This document shows, piece after piece, positions 34,112 through 42,080 of a DNA stretch of 64,000 bases. The position numbers were made by a program, and so were the translations under genes. The first letter of the stretch is position 1, and each line of letters opens with the position of its first letter. A model generated the notes under the pieces. That model was not told the origin of the DNA and did no database searches. It worked only from the letters and a program-made list of their open reading frames with translations. Origin of the DNA: JAEVLT01 sp050496765. Lineage in GTDB: Bacteria > Bacillota > Bacilli > Bacillales > Cytobacillaceae. The stretch covers positions 62,001 to 126,000 of the forward strand of contig NZ_JBNWEO010000018.1 of the NCBI RefSeq assembly GCF_050496765.1. The letters run 5' to 3'.

Positions 34112-35863
34112 ATGAGTAAAGGTAAGGTGATTGTCGTCGGCGGCGGTTTAGCCGGCTTGATGGCAACAGTTAAAATTACAGAACACGGGGTACCGGTTGA
34201 GTTATTTTCGCTTGTACCGGTAAAACGTTCTCACTCTGTTTGTGCCCAAGGTGGTATTAATGGAGCAGTAAATACAAAAGGCGAAGGAGATTCTCCTTGG
34301 ATTCATTTTGATGACACGATTTACGGCGGGGATTTTTTAGCGAATCAGCCTCCTGTCAAGGCTATGTGTGAAGCCGCTCCTGGCATTATTCACTTATTTG
34401 ACCGGATGGGTGTAATGTTTAACCGTACGCCGGAAGGATTATTAGACTTTCGCCGCTTTGGCGGTACACAGCATCACCGTACGGCATTTGCCGGTGCGAC
34501 AACAGGGCAGCAATTGCTATATGCATTGGATGAACAAGTTCGCCGCCAGGAAGTAGCTGGACTTGTAACGAAATATGAGGGATGGGAATTTCTTGGTGCG
34601 GTAATCGATGACGATGGGGTATGCCGTGGGATTGTTGCCCAAAATTTAAAAACAATGGAAATCAAGTCATTTGCTGCTGATGCGGTAATTATGGCAACTG
34701 GCGGACCGGGGATTATTTTTGGAAAATCAACAAATTCTGTCATTAACACAGGTTCAGCAGCCTCCATCCTTTATCAGCAAGGTGTTTATTATGCAAATGG
34801 AGAGTTCATCCAAATTCATCCAACCGCTATTCCGGGGGATGACAAGCTTCGCTTAATGAGTGAATCCGCACGTGGCGAAGGCGGCCGTGTATGGACATAT
34901 AAGGATGGTAAGCCATGGTATTTCCTAGAGGAAAAATACCCTGCATATGGCAATCTTGTACCTCGTGATATTGCAACGAGGGAAATTTTCCATGTCTGCA
35001 ATGACTTAAAACTTGGCATCAATGGAGAAAACATGGTCTATCTCGACCTTTCCCATAAAGATCCACATGAATTGGATGTAAAACTTGGCGGAATCATCGA
35101 AATTTATGAAAAGTTTACCGGCGAAGATCCGCATAAAGTTCCGATGAAAATTTTCCCTGCTGTTCACTATTCAATGGGCGGCATGTGGGTTGATTATGAT
35201 CAAATGACGAATATACCTGGGCTATTTGCTGCGGGTGAATGCGATTTTTCGCAGCACGGAGCTAACCGGTTAGGTGCCAACTCGCTGTTATCTGCTATAT
35301 ACGGCGGTATGGTTGCCGGTCCAAACGCAGTCAACTATATCAATGGTCTTGAGAAAAGTTCGGATGCTGTATCTTCAACAGTCTTTGACCGCTATGTCAA
35401 AGAACAAGAGGAAAAGTGGAATTCGATTATGTCGTTGGATGGTACTGAAAATGCATACGTTCTTCATAAAGAACTAGGGGAATGGATGACAGCAAATGTA
35501 ACGGTTGTGCGTTACAATGACAAGCTTTTGCGTACAGACGAGAAAATTCAGGAACTATTGGAGCGTTATCAAAAGATTAATATCAATGATACATCGAAAT
35601 GGAGCAACCAGGGTGCGGCCTTTACAAGACAATTGCAAAACATGCTGCAGCTTGCCCGGGTGATTACATTAGGTGCATATAACCGAAATGAAAGCCGCGG
35701 TGCTCACTACAAACCTGATTTCCCTAACCGTAATGATGAAGAATGGCTAAAAACGACAATGGCAAAGTTTGTTGATGCGAAATCTGCTCCAGCTTTTCAT
35801 TATGAAGATGTCGATATCTCATTGATTAAGCCTCGAGTGCGCGATTACTCGAAAGCTCATTAA
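34112..35863 (+). CDS. sdhA: Succinate dehydrogenase flavoprotein subunit
   Basis: A 583-residue FAD subunit oxidising succinate to fumarate. Rossmann GGGLAGLMAT near the N terminus, His41 in RSHSVCAQGGIN as the covalent FAD site, catalytic region SESARGEGGRVW, capping domain, and HYSMGGMWVDYDQMT. ATG at 34112 follows AAGGAGTGAG. Full length for the B-type (Bacillus) enzyme; it works with SdhB and SdhC in the TCA cycle and respiration. Confidence 0.98.
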   Translation: MSKGKVIVVGGGLAGLMATVKITEHGVPVELFSLVPVKRSHSVCAQGGINGAVNTKGEGDSPWIHFDDTIYGGDFLANQPPVKAMCEAAPGIIHLFDRMGVMFNRTPEGLLDFRRFGGTQHHRTAFAGATTGQQLLYALDEQVRRQEVAGLVTKYEGWEFLGAVIDDDGVCRGIVAQNLKTMEIKSFAADAVIMATGGPGIIFGKSTNSVINTGSAASILYQQGVYYANGEFIQIHPTAIPGDDKLRLMSESARGEGGRVWTYKDGKPWYFLEEKYPAYGNLVPRDIATREIFHVCNDLKLGINGENMVYLDLSHKDPHELDVKLGGIIEIYEKFTGEDPHKVPMKIFPAVHYSMGGMWVDYDQMTNIPGLFAAGECDFSQHGANRLGANSLLSAIYGGMVAGPNAVNYINGLEKSSDAVSSTVFDRYVKEQEEKWNSIMSLDGTENAYVLHKELGEWMTANVTVVRYNDKLLRTDEKIQELLERYQKININDTSKWSNQGAAFTRQLQNMLQLARVITLGAYNRNESRGAHYKPDFPNRNDEEWLKTTMAKFVDAKSAPAFHYEDVDISLIKPRVRDYSKAH

Positions 35864-35864
35864 T

Positions 35865-35896
35865 GAAACCTTCAGTGTTTGATTACGAAAGGTTTC
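35865..35896 (+). other. Intercistronic hairpin between sdhA and sdhB
   Basis: GAAACCTT (35865-35872) is the perfect complement of AAGGTTTC (35889-35896). A CGAGCTCG palindrome follows near 35907. No T-run, so transcription should continue into sdhB. Confidence 0.55.
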
Positions 35897-35949
35897 CAAA
35901 TACGAGCTCGGGTTTGGGATTATTTTAATATGTAAGGGGAGTAGATTGT

Positions 35950-36711
35950 ATGTCTGAAACGAAAACAGTAAAATTTATTATAGCCCGGCAAGATAATCCA
36001 GATTCTCCTTCTTATGAGGAGGAATTTGAGCTTCCATATCGGCCGAATATGAATGTTATTTCTGCTTTAATGGAGATTCGCAGAAATCCGGTCAATACAA
36101 AAGGCCAAGAAACGACACCGATTGTTTGGGAGATGAACTGCCTGGAGGAGGTTTGCGGCGCATGTTCTATGGTTATTAATGGAAAGCCACGGCAGTCTTG
36201 TACGGCACTAGTCGATAAATTGGAGCAGCCAATCCGCTTGGAGCCGATGCGGACATTCCCAGTTGTCCGTGACCTTCAGGTTGACCGCAGCCGAATGTTT
36301 GATTCATTAAAGAAAGTGAAAGCCTGGATTCCGATAGATGGAACATATGATTTGGGTCCTGGTCCCCGGATGCCGGAAACGAAACGGCAATGGGCTTATG
36401 AGCTTTCAAAATGCATGACTTGCGGTGTCTGTCTTGAAGCATGCCCAAATGTCAACAGCAAATCAAACTTTATCGGACCACAGCCGCTTTCACAGGTTCG
36501 GTTATTCAATGCCCATCCAACTGGTGCGATGAATAAAGCAGAACGGCTGGAAGCGATAATGGGAGAAGGCGGTCTAGCCGGCTGTGGCAATTCGCAAAAC
36601 TGTGTTCAGTCTTGTCCAAAAGGTATCCCGTTGACGACGTCAATTGCTGCATTGAATCGTGATACGGTGATCCAATCCTTTAAAAACTTTTTTGGCAGCG
36701 ACCATATTTAA
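35950..36711 (+). CDS. sdhB: Succinate dehydrogenase iron-sulfur subunit
   Basis: A 253-residue subunit carrying three Fe-S clusters: [2Fe-2S] at NCLEEVCGACSM and the later Cys of PRQSC, [4Fe-4S] at CMTCGVCLEACP and [3Fe-4S] at CGNSQNCVQSCPKG. It transfers electrons from SdhA to the heme-containing anchor. ATG at 35950 follows AAGGGGAG. Last gene of the operon; terminator at 36721. Confidence 0.98.
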   Translation: MSETKTVKFIIARQDNPDSPSYEEEFELPYRPNMNVISALMEIRRNPVNTKGQETTPIVWEMNCLEEVCGACSMVINGKPRQSCTALVDKLEQPIRLEPMRTFPVVRDLQVDRSRMFDSLKKVKAWIPIDGTYDLGPGPRMPETKRQWAYELSKCMTCGVCLEACPNVNSKSNFIGPQPLSQVRLFNAHPTGAMNKAERLEAIMGEGGLAGCGNSQNCVQSCPKGIPLTTSIAALNRDTVIQSFKNFFGSDHI

Positions 36712-36720
36712 ACTAAATTT

Positions 36721-36752
36721 AAAGCCTCTTTTTCATAAAGAGGCTTTTTGTG
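36721..36752 (+). terminator. Terminator after sdhB
   Basis: AAAGCCTCTTT-TTCAT-AAAGAGGCTTT then TTG. Confidence 0.88.
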
Positions 36753-36764
36753 TCTTAAAAATTT

Positions 36765-36794
36765 TTGCTCCGGAAAATGTTCGTTTGGTATACT
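36765..36794 (+). promoter_or_regulatory. Sigma-A-type promoter of the sortase gene
   Basis: TTGCTC (36765-36770), 18 bases, TATACT (36789-36794). Confidence 0.6.
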
Positions 36795-36826
36795 GTATGA
36801 AAAGACTGGTTAAAAGAGGACGGTTT

Positions 36827-37411
36827 ATGAGACGAAAAAATTGGATTCCCGTTTTGTTTGTTTTAGCAGGAGTGGTTTTAGTGGGTATCGGCGGTTGGCA
36901 GCTTGTTAATGGGAAGCTGCAAACAGGAGAAGCGTTGAAAAAAGCGAAAGCTGTAATCCAAGCGCAGCCAAATCCCGTACAAAAAGAAAGCATTGCTGAA
37001 AGCAAGCCGCCTGCTGTCGGGGATGCCATCGGCCTTTTAGACATACCGAAAATAAAAGCTGTGTTGCCGATTGTAGAAGGGACCGATCCGGATGACCTTG
37101 CAAAAGGTGTCGGCCATTTTAAAGGATCGTCCCTGCCCACAGAAAAAGGTCAAATCGTTTTATCCGGTCATCGGGATACTGTTTTTCGCAAATTAGGAGA
37201 ATTAAAAATCGGAGATCCTTTAAATGTAAAAGCAAAAACCGGCAGCCAAACGTATAAAATCACAAATACAAAAATCGTCAACTCGGATGATAGGAGCATT
37301 ATCACGCTGCAAAAAACGAAAGAAGAGCTAATTTTAACAACGTGCTATCCATTTGGGTATATTGGAAATGCGCCCAAAAGATATATTGTTTACGCGTCCC
37401 CGGCTAATTAA
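36827..37411 (+). CDS. Class D sortase
   Basis: A 194-residue transpeptidase anchored by one N-terminal membrane helix (about 6-26) with the catalytic domain outside. The sortase triad is His115 (LSGHRDTVFRKLGELKIGD), Cys173 (LILTTCYPF) and Arg185 (NAPKRYIVYA). The GHRDT and LTTC contexts are those of class D enzymes such as YhcS of B. subtilis, which cleave LPDT(A/S)-type signals; some class D sortases act in sporulation. ATG at 36827 follows AAGAGGA. No LPXT-type substrate gene is next to it. Its place between sdhB and gerE is not the B. subtilis arrangement. Confidence 0.92.
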   Translation: MRRKNWIPVLFVLAGVVLVGIGGWQLVNGKLQTGEALKKAKAVIQAQPNPVQKESIAESKPPAVGDAIGLLDIPKIKAVLPIVEGTDPDDLAKGVGHFKGSSLPTEKGQIVLSGHRDTVFRKLGELKIGDPLNVKAKTGSQTYKITNTKIVNSDDRSIITLQKTKEELILTTCYPFGYIGNAPKRYIVYASPAN

Positions 37412-37433
37412 GCAGGATTTTTTCCTGCTTTTT
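37410..37433. terminator. Terminator between sortase and gerPA-like gene
   Basis: AAGCAGGA-TTTTT-TCCTGCTT then TTT; it overlaps the sortase stop codon and serves converging genes. Confidence 0.75.
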
Positions 37434-37656
37434 AGTTATTTCCGCACATTGGCTGATCAATTGCATCGGGATCAATGTAATTGGTGCCGCTTATTCCATT
37501 ATTCGTTATGTTGTAAATTCCTGTGTTGAATCCCCCTGAACCTGCGGGCGTTTTCGATGCGATCTTCGGTGAAACAAACAAGCTATCCCCAAATTCAACA
37601 ATTCCGTTTCCACTGACAATATTGATTTGAATCGGGCCACCAATAATTGCTGGCAT
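37432..37656 (-). CDS. GerPA/GerPF-like spore germination protein
   Basis: A 74-residue protein of the GerPA/GerPF family. Diagnostic parts: MPAIIGGPIQINIVSGNGIV at the start, GDSLFVSPK, GSGGFNTG and TNYIDPDAIDQP, matching the VSPK...GSG...D.D..DQ pattern. GerP proteins are made in the mother cell under sigma-K and aid passage of germinants through the coat. Start ATG 37656; a longer frame to 37746 adds 30 residues crossing the promoter. A sigma-K-like promoter lies at 37697-37724 on this strand. Present singly rather than in a gerPABCDEF operon. Confidence 0.85.
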   Translation of the reverse strand: MPAIIGGPIQINIVSGNGIVEFGDSLFVSPKIASKTPAGSGGFNTGIYNITNNGISGTNYIDPDAIDQPMCGNN

Positions 37657-37696
37657 ATGCAACACTCTTTTCTTAAAATTAAGCCAATTCATAAAA

Positions 37697-37724
37697 TAAT
37701 CTATGCACTTACCCATATTGTCGT
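37697..37724 (-). promoter_or_regulatory. Sigma-K promoter of the GerP-like gene
   Basis: On the - strand AC, 17 bases, then CATAGATTA, fitting the sigma-K consensus AC-N16/17-CATANNNTA. It is consistent with mother-cell expression. Confidence 0.6.
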
Positions 37725-37794
37725 TCATTTTTTTATGTAGTGGCATAGCCTCAAATCGAATTCGAATGCTGAGTTCCTAAGACAAATCGTCTGT

Positions 37795-37803
37795 CATACT
37801 ATA
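37795..37803 (+). promoter_or_regulatory. Sigma-K-like -10 box
   Basis: CATACTATA matches CATANNNTA about 33 bases before the start codon at 37836. There is no AC at the usual -35 place. Confidence 0.35.
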
Positions 37804-37835
37804 TGATGAATTTTATTTAGAACGAGGTGGAAAAA

Positions 37836-38039
37836 ATGTTTTTTCGTTATTACCCTTATTCCTTTTTTCCTGCTGTAACCCCATTCTTGGCTTATGGACA
37901 TTACAATCCATATTTACCAAGCAGCTTTCACCCATATGGGGGGTACCAGCAACCAAAGACGACAGTTAGTTTTGGCGCATCATCCTCTCCACACGCTTTT
38001 CATGTTCCTATAGGCATTCCTGCTATACATGGTCATTAA
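37836..38039 (+). CDS. Tyr/Pro/His-rich small protein, possible spore coat component
   Basis: A 67-residue protein not recognised. ATG at 37836 follows GAGGTGG. It is rich in aromatic residues, proline and histidine: FFRYYPYSFFPAVTPFLAYG, then HPYGGYQQPKTTVSFGAS and HVPIGIPAIHGH. The composition resembles small Tyr-rich coat/crust proteins of Bacillus. It lies between a GerP-like gene and gerE, with a sigma-K-like -10 box upstream, so expression during late sporulation is inferred. No membrane segment or signal peptide. Confidence 0.7.
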   Translation: MFFRYYPYSFFPAVTPFLAYGHYNPYLPSSFHPYGGYQQPKTTVSFGASSSPHAFHVPIGIPAIHGH

Positions 38040-38107
38040 TCGTATCCCTGAATTCATGACATAAAAAATACAAACACAAGGAATTTATTTCTAATCGGTG
38101 ATACTTT

Positions 38108-38281
38108 ATGTTGACTTTTGATTTCTGCTTCACGGAAAGTGAGCATCATGTAGCGGAAATCAACATCCTTCTTAAAGGTAATCCATCTTTGGATACGCAA
38201 ACGCACATTTTTTACAAAAATTCATTCACTCTCAAGGTATTCCAGTCACTCGAAAAGTTTTTTTCACATATGATATGGTGA
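38108..38281 (+). CDS. Doubtful 57-residue ORF ahead of gerE
   Basis: ATG at 38108 opens a 58-codon frame beginning MLTFDFCFTESEHHVAEINI and ending at 38281. GGTGAT, matching the 3' part of the SD consensus, lies 7-8 bases before the ATG. The predicted protein is soluble and has no recognised motif. Its stop codon falls inside the gerE promoter. Only RBS and uninterrupted frame support it. Confidence 0.3.
   Translation: MLTFDFCFTESEHHVAEINILLKGNPSLDTQTHIFYKNSFTLKVFQSLEKFFSHMIW
38248..38275 (+). promoter_or_regulatory. Sigma-K promoter of gerE
   Basis: AC (38248-38249), 17 bases, CATATGATA (38267-38275), a full match to the sigma-K consensus. gerE is sigma-K-dependent in B. subtilis. Confidence 0.8.
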
Positions 38282-38338
38282 CTAAATATATACCCACCCC
38301 ACGGTTCATACTGGCGAAGGCAAGGAGGGTTACAATAC

Positions 38339-38563
38339 TTGAAGGAGAATGAATATACTCACAAGCCGTTACTCACCAAACGAGAAAAAGAAGTATTCGA
38401 ACTGTTAGTACAAGACAAAACAACAAAAGAAATCGCTGGTGAATTATTTATAAGCGAAAAGACGGTTCGGAATCATATTTCAAATGCCATGCAAAAGCTT
38501 GGTGTTAAGGGGCGTTCACAAGCAGTTGTAGAGCTCCTTCGAATGGGAGAGCTAGAACTTTAA
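38339..38563 (+). CDS. gerE: Spore germination/coat transcription regulator GerE
   Basis: A 74-residue LuxR-type DNA-binding protein consisting only of the helix-turn-helix domain (LLTKREKEVFELLVQDKTTK, ISEKTVRNHISNAMQKLGVK). From about residue 10 it is nearly identical to B. subtilis GerE. It acts last in the mother-cell cascade, activating and repressing sigma-K coat genes. TTG at 38339 follows AAGGAGGG. Preceded by its sigma-K promoter and followed by a terminator. Confidence 0.98.
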   Translation: MKENEYTHKPLLTKREKEVFELLVQDKTTKEIAGELFISEKTVRNHISNAMQKLGVKGRSQAVVELLRMGELEL

Positions 38564-38604
38564 ATATGACCGGCATCCTTATGGGAGGCCGGTTCATATT
38601 TTTA
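38563..38604 (+). terminator. Terminator after gerE
   Basis: ATATGACCGGC / GCCGGTTCATAT stem with one bulged A, then TTTTTAT. Confidence 0.75.
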
Positions 38605-38726
38605 TAGGAAAACTCCAACCTTGAAATTTTTATAGGAAAGGTAGAAAATAAGATCAAGACTTTGGTTGAACAAGCTGTTTTCGGCAGTCGGAACAGACTC
38701 CGAAATCTTTAGGGGAGCTGTGGGTA

Positions 38727-39182
38727 ATGGAACTCGAAAATACAATTGAAAATCATGTTGACCGTGTGTCTCTTATTGAAAAAGAATTGCGTTACATAGC
38801 CGGAATTATTAAGCAAAAAGGAAGAGAACTGTTAAGCAATTATACGATTACCCCTCCGCAATTTGTTGCCTTGCAATGGCTTTACGAGTATGGCGATATG
38901 ACGATCGGGGATCTTTCCAATAAAATGTATTTGGCCTGCAGCACAACAACCGATCTCGTGGATCGAATGGAGAAAAACCAGCTCGTCATCCGGGTAAAGG
39001 ACAGTCAGGATCGTCGTGTTGTCAGAATTCATTTATTGGAAGAAGGCGAGAGAATTATTCAAGAAGTGATTAAAAAACGGCAAATTTATTTGCAAGAAGT
39101 GCTGAAAAACTTTTCAGATGAAGAAATACAGTTGCTTCAAAGCAATTTAGTGAAATTGCATCAAGAAATGCGCGAAGATTGA
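38727..39182 (+). CDS. ysmB: MarR family transcriptional regulator YsmB
   Basis: A 151-residue MarR-type winged-helix regulator. The HTH spans about 50-95 (PPQFVALQWLYEYGDMTIGD, LSNKMYLACSTTTDLVDRME) and the wing DSQDRRVVRIHLLEEG is typical. Ligand and targets unknown. ATG at 38727 is preceded by AGGGGAG. It is 10 bases from racE and in the position of B. subtilis ysmB, so an operon ysmB-racE-gerM is likely. Confidence 0.92.
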   Translation: MELENTIENHVDRVSLIEKELRYIAGIIKQKGRELLSNYTITPPQFVALQWLYEYGDMTIGDLSNKMYLACSTTTDLVDRMEKNQLVIRVKDSQDRRVVRIHLLEEGERIIQEVIKKRQIYLQEVLKNFSDEEIQLLQSNLVKLHQEMRED

Positions 39183-39192
39183 GGGGAGAAGT

Positions 39193-39987
39193 TTGAAACA
39201 ACCGATTGGTGTGATTGACTCTGGTGTAGGGGGGCTGACCGTCGCCAAGGAAATCATGAGACAGCTTCCAAATGAAGAAATTATTTATTTTGGCGATACG
39301 GCCAGATGCCCATACGGACCAAGAACGAGCAGGGAAGTTAAGAAATTCACTTGGGAAATGACGCAGTTTTTATTGCAAAAAAAAATAAAAATGCTTGTCA
39401 TTGCCTGCAACACAGCAACTGCTGCTGCCCTAGAGGAAATTCAAAGGGAACTTCGCATCCCGGTATTGGGTGTGATTTATCCGGGAGCCCGGGCAGCTAT
39501 TAAAAAAACAAAGAACTATCGGGTGGGGATTATTGGTACAGAAGGAACAGTGAAGAGCGGAGCGTATGAAAAAGCATTAAAAGCGCTAAACAGCCGCTTA
39601 TTTGTCACAAGCCTCGCCTGTCCAAAATTTGTACCGCTCGTAGAAAGCGGCGAGTATTCAGGACCGGTTGCACAAAAGATTGTCGAAGAATCATTAAATC
39701 CGTTAATCGGTCAAAATTTGGATACCCTTATTTTGGGTTGTACACATTACCCGTTGCTCGAGCCGTTGATTAAACAATATATGGGGCCGAGCGTGAACGT
39801 GATCAGCTCTGGAGACGAAACAGCAAGAGAAATCAGTGCGATTTTGCAATATAATGGGATGCTAAGTACAAGTGAGGATGAGCCTGTCCATGTCTTTTAT
39901 ACATCAGGATCAAAGGCAATTTTTTCAAAAATTGCCTCCGAATGGCTTGGTATGCCAATAGAAAACGTAAAATGGAAAAGATTCTAG
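39193..39987 (+). CDS. racE: Glutamate racemase
   Basis: A 264-residue racemase supplying D-glutamate for peptidoglycan. The two catalytic cysteines are in VIACNTATAA and ILGCTHYPLL; N-terminal IGVIDSGVGGLTV and YFGDTARCPYG complete the active site. TTG at 39193 follows GAGGGGAG. Usual length. A terminator follows at 39998. Confidence 0.97.
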   Translation: MKQPIGVIDSGVGGLTVAKEIMRQLPNEEIIYFGDTARCPYGPRTSREVKKFTWEMTQFLLQKKIKMLVIACNTATAAALEEIQRELRIPVLGVIYPGARAAIKKTKNYRVGIIGTEGTVKSGAYEKALKALNSRLFVTSLACPKFVPLVESGEYSGPVAQKIVEESLNPLIGQNLDTLILGCTHYPLLEPLIKQYMGPSVNVISSGDETAREISAILQYNGMLSTSEDEPVHVFYTSGSKAIFSKIASEWLGMPIENVKWKRF

Positions 39988-39997
39988 CAGATATAAA

Positions 39998-40028
39998 AGC
40001 TCCTTATCATAAAAAAGGAGTTTTTTTT
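39998..40028 (+). terminator. Terminator after racE
   Basis: AGCTCCTT / AAGGAG stem followed by eight T. Confidence 0.85.
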
Positions 40029-40110
40029 GTCCATATTTTTTCCCAAAACGGTCTAAATTCAAAATATGCTCGTATATATTGTAGTACAAACTGTCTTGGG
40101 AGGGATTTGT

Positions 40111-41187
40111 ATGATTAAAAATAAAACGGCAACGATTTTTGTTTCGGCTGTTTTTGCTTCTACACTGCTTTTATCCGGCTGTTCTCTCTTTGGTACGGAA
40201 ACAGCAAAAAAAATTGATCCGCCAAAAGATGTGACGATCTCCAAAGCAAATAACCCGGCAGCAACAACTGCCAAACAATCAACCAAGGGTGCAACTGCAA
40301 CAGAAGCGAAAGCAAAGGAAACGATTAAAACAGAGTTATATTTAATTGATAAAAACGGCTATGTCGTTCCGCAAACGATCGCAATGCCGAAAACAACGTC
40401 GATTGCAAAGCAGGCACTAGAATATTTAGTAGCGGATGGGCCGGTTTCACAGCTCTTGCCAAATGGCTTTAGAGCGGTACTTCCAGCTGGAACGCAAATG
40501 TCTGTTGATATTAAAGACGGCGTCGCATCCGTTGATTTTTCAAAAGAATTTAAAAATTATCAGGTAGCTGATGAAAGCAAAATTCTTCAAGCTGTTACAT
40601 GGACATTAACGCAGTTTGACACAGTTAAAAGCGTGAAGCTGGCGATGAATGGGAAACCGCTTGATAAGATGCCTGTCAAGGGGACACCTATCAGTGAAAA
40701 TCTTTCAAGAGCAAGCGGAATAAACATAGATACTTCTGACGTATTGGATATTACCAATACAAAACCGGTAACGGTTTATTATATCGGCGGCGAAGAAGGA
40801 TCCTATTACTATGTACCGGTAACGCGGAGGGTAAGCAATAGTGTGAAAGACAATGTGGTTGCGGCTGTTGACGAATTGGTGAAAGGTCCAAATCAATCTT
40901 CCAATCTTGTTTCTGATTTTATGCCAAAAGTAAAGCTGCTTGAAACGCCGAAAGTCGAGAATGGTAAAGTGACATTGAATTTTAATGATTCTGTCTACGG
41001 CAGTTTTAAAGAAAAAGTGATCTCTCAGCACTTGTTGGATGAACTTGTTCTGTCATTGACGGAGCAGAAGGGAATTAAGGAAGTTTCTGTTTTAGTGAAA
41101 GGGAAAGCCGAGTTGGTAAAAGAAGATGGAAAAAAATTAACGGCTCCAGTAACTCGTCCTGAAAAAGTGAACACAGGTAGTTTCTAA
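40111..41187 (+). CDS. gerM: Germination/sporulation lipoprotein GerM
   Basis: A 358-residue lipoprotein: N-terminal signal peptide with lipobox LLSGC (Cys at about 23), a low-complexity Thr/Ala/Lys linker, then two GerMN domains (TELYLIDKNGYVVPQTIAMP and TVYYIGGEEGSYYYVPVTR). GerM is needed for engulfment-stage membrane bridging and localisation of the SpoIIIA channel protein SpoIIIAG in B. subtilis. ATG at 40111 follows GGGAGGG; upstream frames add residues before the signal peptide. Confidence 0.95.
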   Translation: MIKNKTATIFVSAVFASTLLLSGCSLFGTETAKKIDPPKDVTISKANNPAATTAKQSTKGATATEAKAKETIKTELYLIDKNGYVVPQTIAMPKTTSIAKQALEYLVADGPVSQLLPNGFRAVLPAGTQMSVDIKDGVASVDFSKEFKNYQVADESKILQAVTWTLTQFDTVKSVKLAMNGKPLDKMPVKGTPISENLSRASGINIDTSDVLDITNTKPVTVYYIGGEEGSYYYVPVTRRVSNSVKDNVVAAVDELVKGPNQSSNLVSDFMPKVKLLETPKVENGKVTLNFNDSVYGSFKEKVISQHLLDELVLSLTEQKGIKEVSVLVKGKAELVKEDGKKLTAPVTRPEKVNTGSF

Positions 41188-41220
41188 AAAAAGATTTTTG
41201 TTATACTATATAGAGGCAAT

Positions 41221-41254
41221 AAAAGAGGTTGGCTTTAAAGCCGCCTCTTCTTTC
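41221..41254 (+). terminator. Terminator-like hairpin after gerM
   Basis: AAGAGG-TT-GGCTTTAAAGCC-G-CCTCTT stem; the following CTTTC is a poor T-run, so read-through into rph is likely. Confidence 0.5.
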
Positions 41255-41315
41255 ATGTACAATGGCTTGTTGATTCCAAAGATTGAAGATTGTTGATGAA
41301 TGGGAGGAAGGATTG

Positions 41316-42068
41316 TTGCGAGCAGATGGCAGAGAACGATTGCAATTAAGGCCCGTACATATTGAAACCAATTACTTAAAACATCCCGAAGGATCTGTGC
41401 TTATTTCTGTGGGAGACACGAAAGTGATATGCACAGCCAGTATCGAAGAACGGGTTCCTCCATTTTTGCGCGGCGGAGGAAAAGGCTGGATTACCGCTGA
41501 GTATTCAATGTTGCCAAGGGCAACTGAAGCACGAAACATTCGCGAATCATCAAAAGGGAAAGTAACCGGCCGGACGATGGAGATTCAGCGCTTAATCGGC
41601 AGAGCTTTACGGTCCATTGTTGATCTTCAGGTGATTGGTGAACGAACGGTCTGGATTGACTGTGATGTTATTCAGGCTGACGGCGGCACAAGGACGGCGT
41701 CGATCACTGGCGCATTTGTCGCTATGTCCTTTGCGTTAAACAGCTTGGCGGAGAAAAAGGCACTACCCCGCTTTCCAATAACTGATTTTTTAGCAGCTAC
41801 AAGTGTCGGGATTTTAGAAAATGATGAAACAGTGTTAGATTTAAATTATACAGAGGATTCGAAGGCGAAAGTCGATATGAATATCGTGATGACCGGCAGC
41901 GGTGAATTTGTAGAATTGCAAGGCACTGGCGAAGAAGCTACTTTTTCGTATCAGCAGCTTCAAGATCTGCTTATGGCGGGACAACAGGGCCTAATGGATC
42001 TTTTCGAATATCAAACAAGTGCGCTTGGGGAAGAAATCGCAAAAAAGATCGAAAAACGAAAAAAGTAG
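41316..42068 (+). CDS. rph: Ribonuclease PH
   Basis: A 250-residue phosphorolytic 3' exoribonuclease trimming tRNA 3' ends. Conserved regions: VGDTKVICTASIEERVPPFL, GKGWITAEYSMLPRAT (Arg phosphate site), GRTMEIQRLIGRALRS and CDVIQADGGTRTASITGAF. TTG at 41316 (LRADGRERLQLRP) is 8 bases from GGGAGG and fits the family start; the upstream ATG-like extension from 41283 covers the SD. 12 bases upstream of ysnA. Confidence 0.96.
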   Translation: MRADGRERLQLRPVHIETNYLKHPEGSVLISVGDTKVICTASIEERVPPFLRGGGKGWITAEYSMLPRATEARNIRESSKGKVTGRTMEIQRLIGRALRSIVDLQVIGERTVWIDCDVIQADGGTRTASITGAFVAMSFALNSLAEKKALPRFPITDFLAATSVGILENDETVLDLNYTEDSKAKVDMNIVMTGSGEFVELQGTGEEATFSYQQLQDLLMAGQQGLMDLFEYQTSALGEEIAKKIEKRKK

Positions 42069-42080
42069 CTGGGAGGTATC

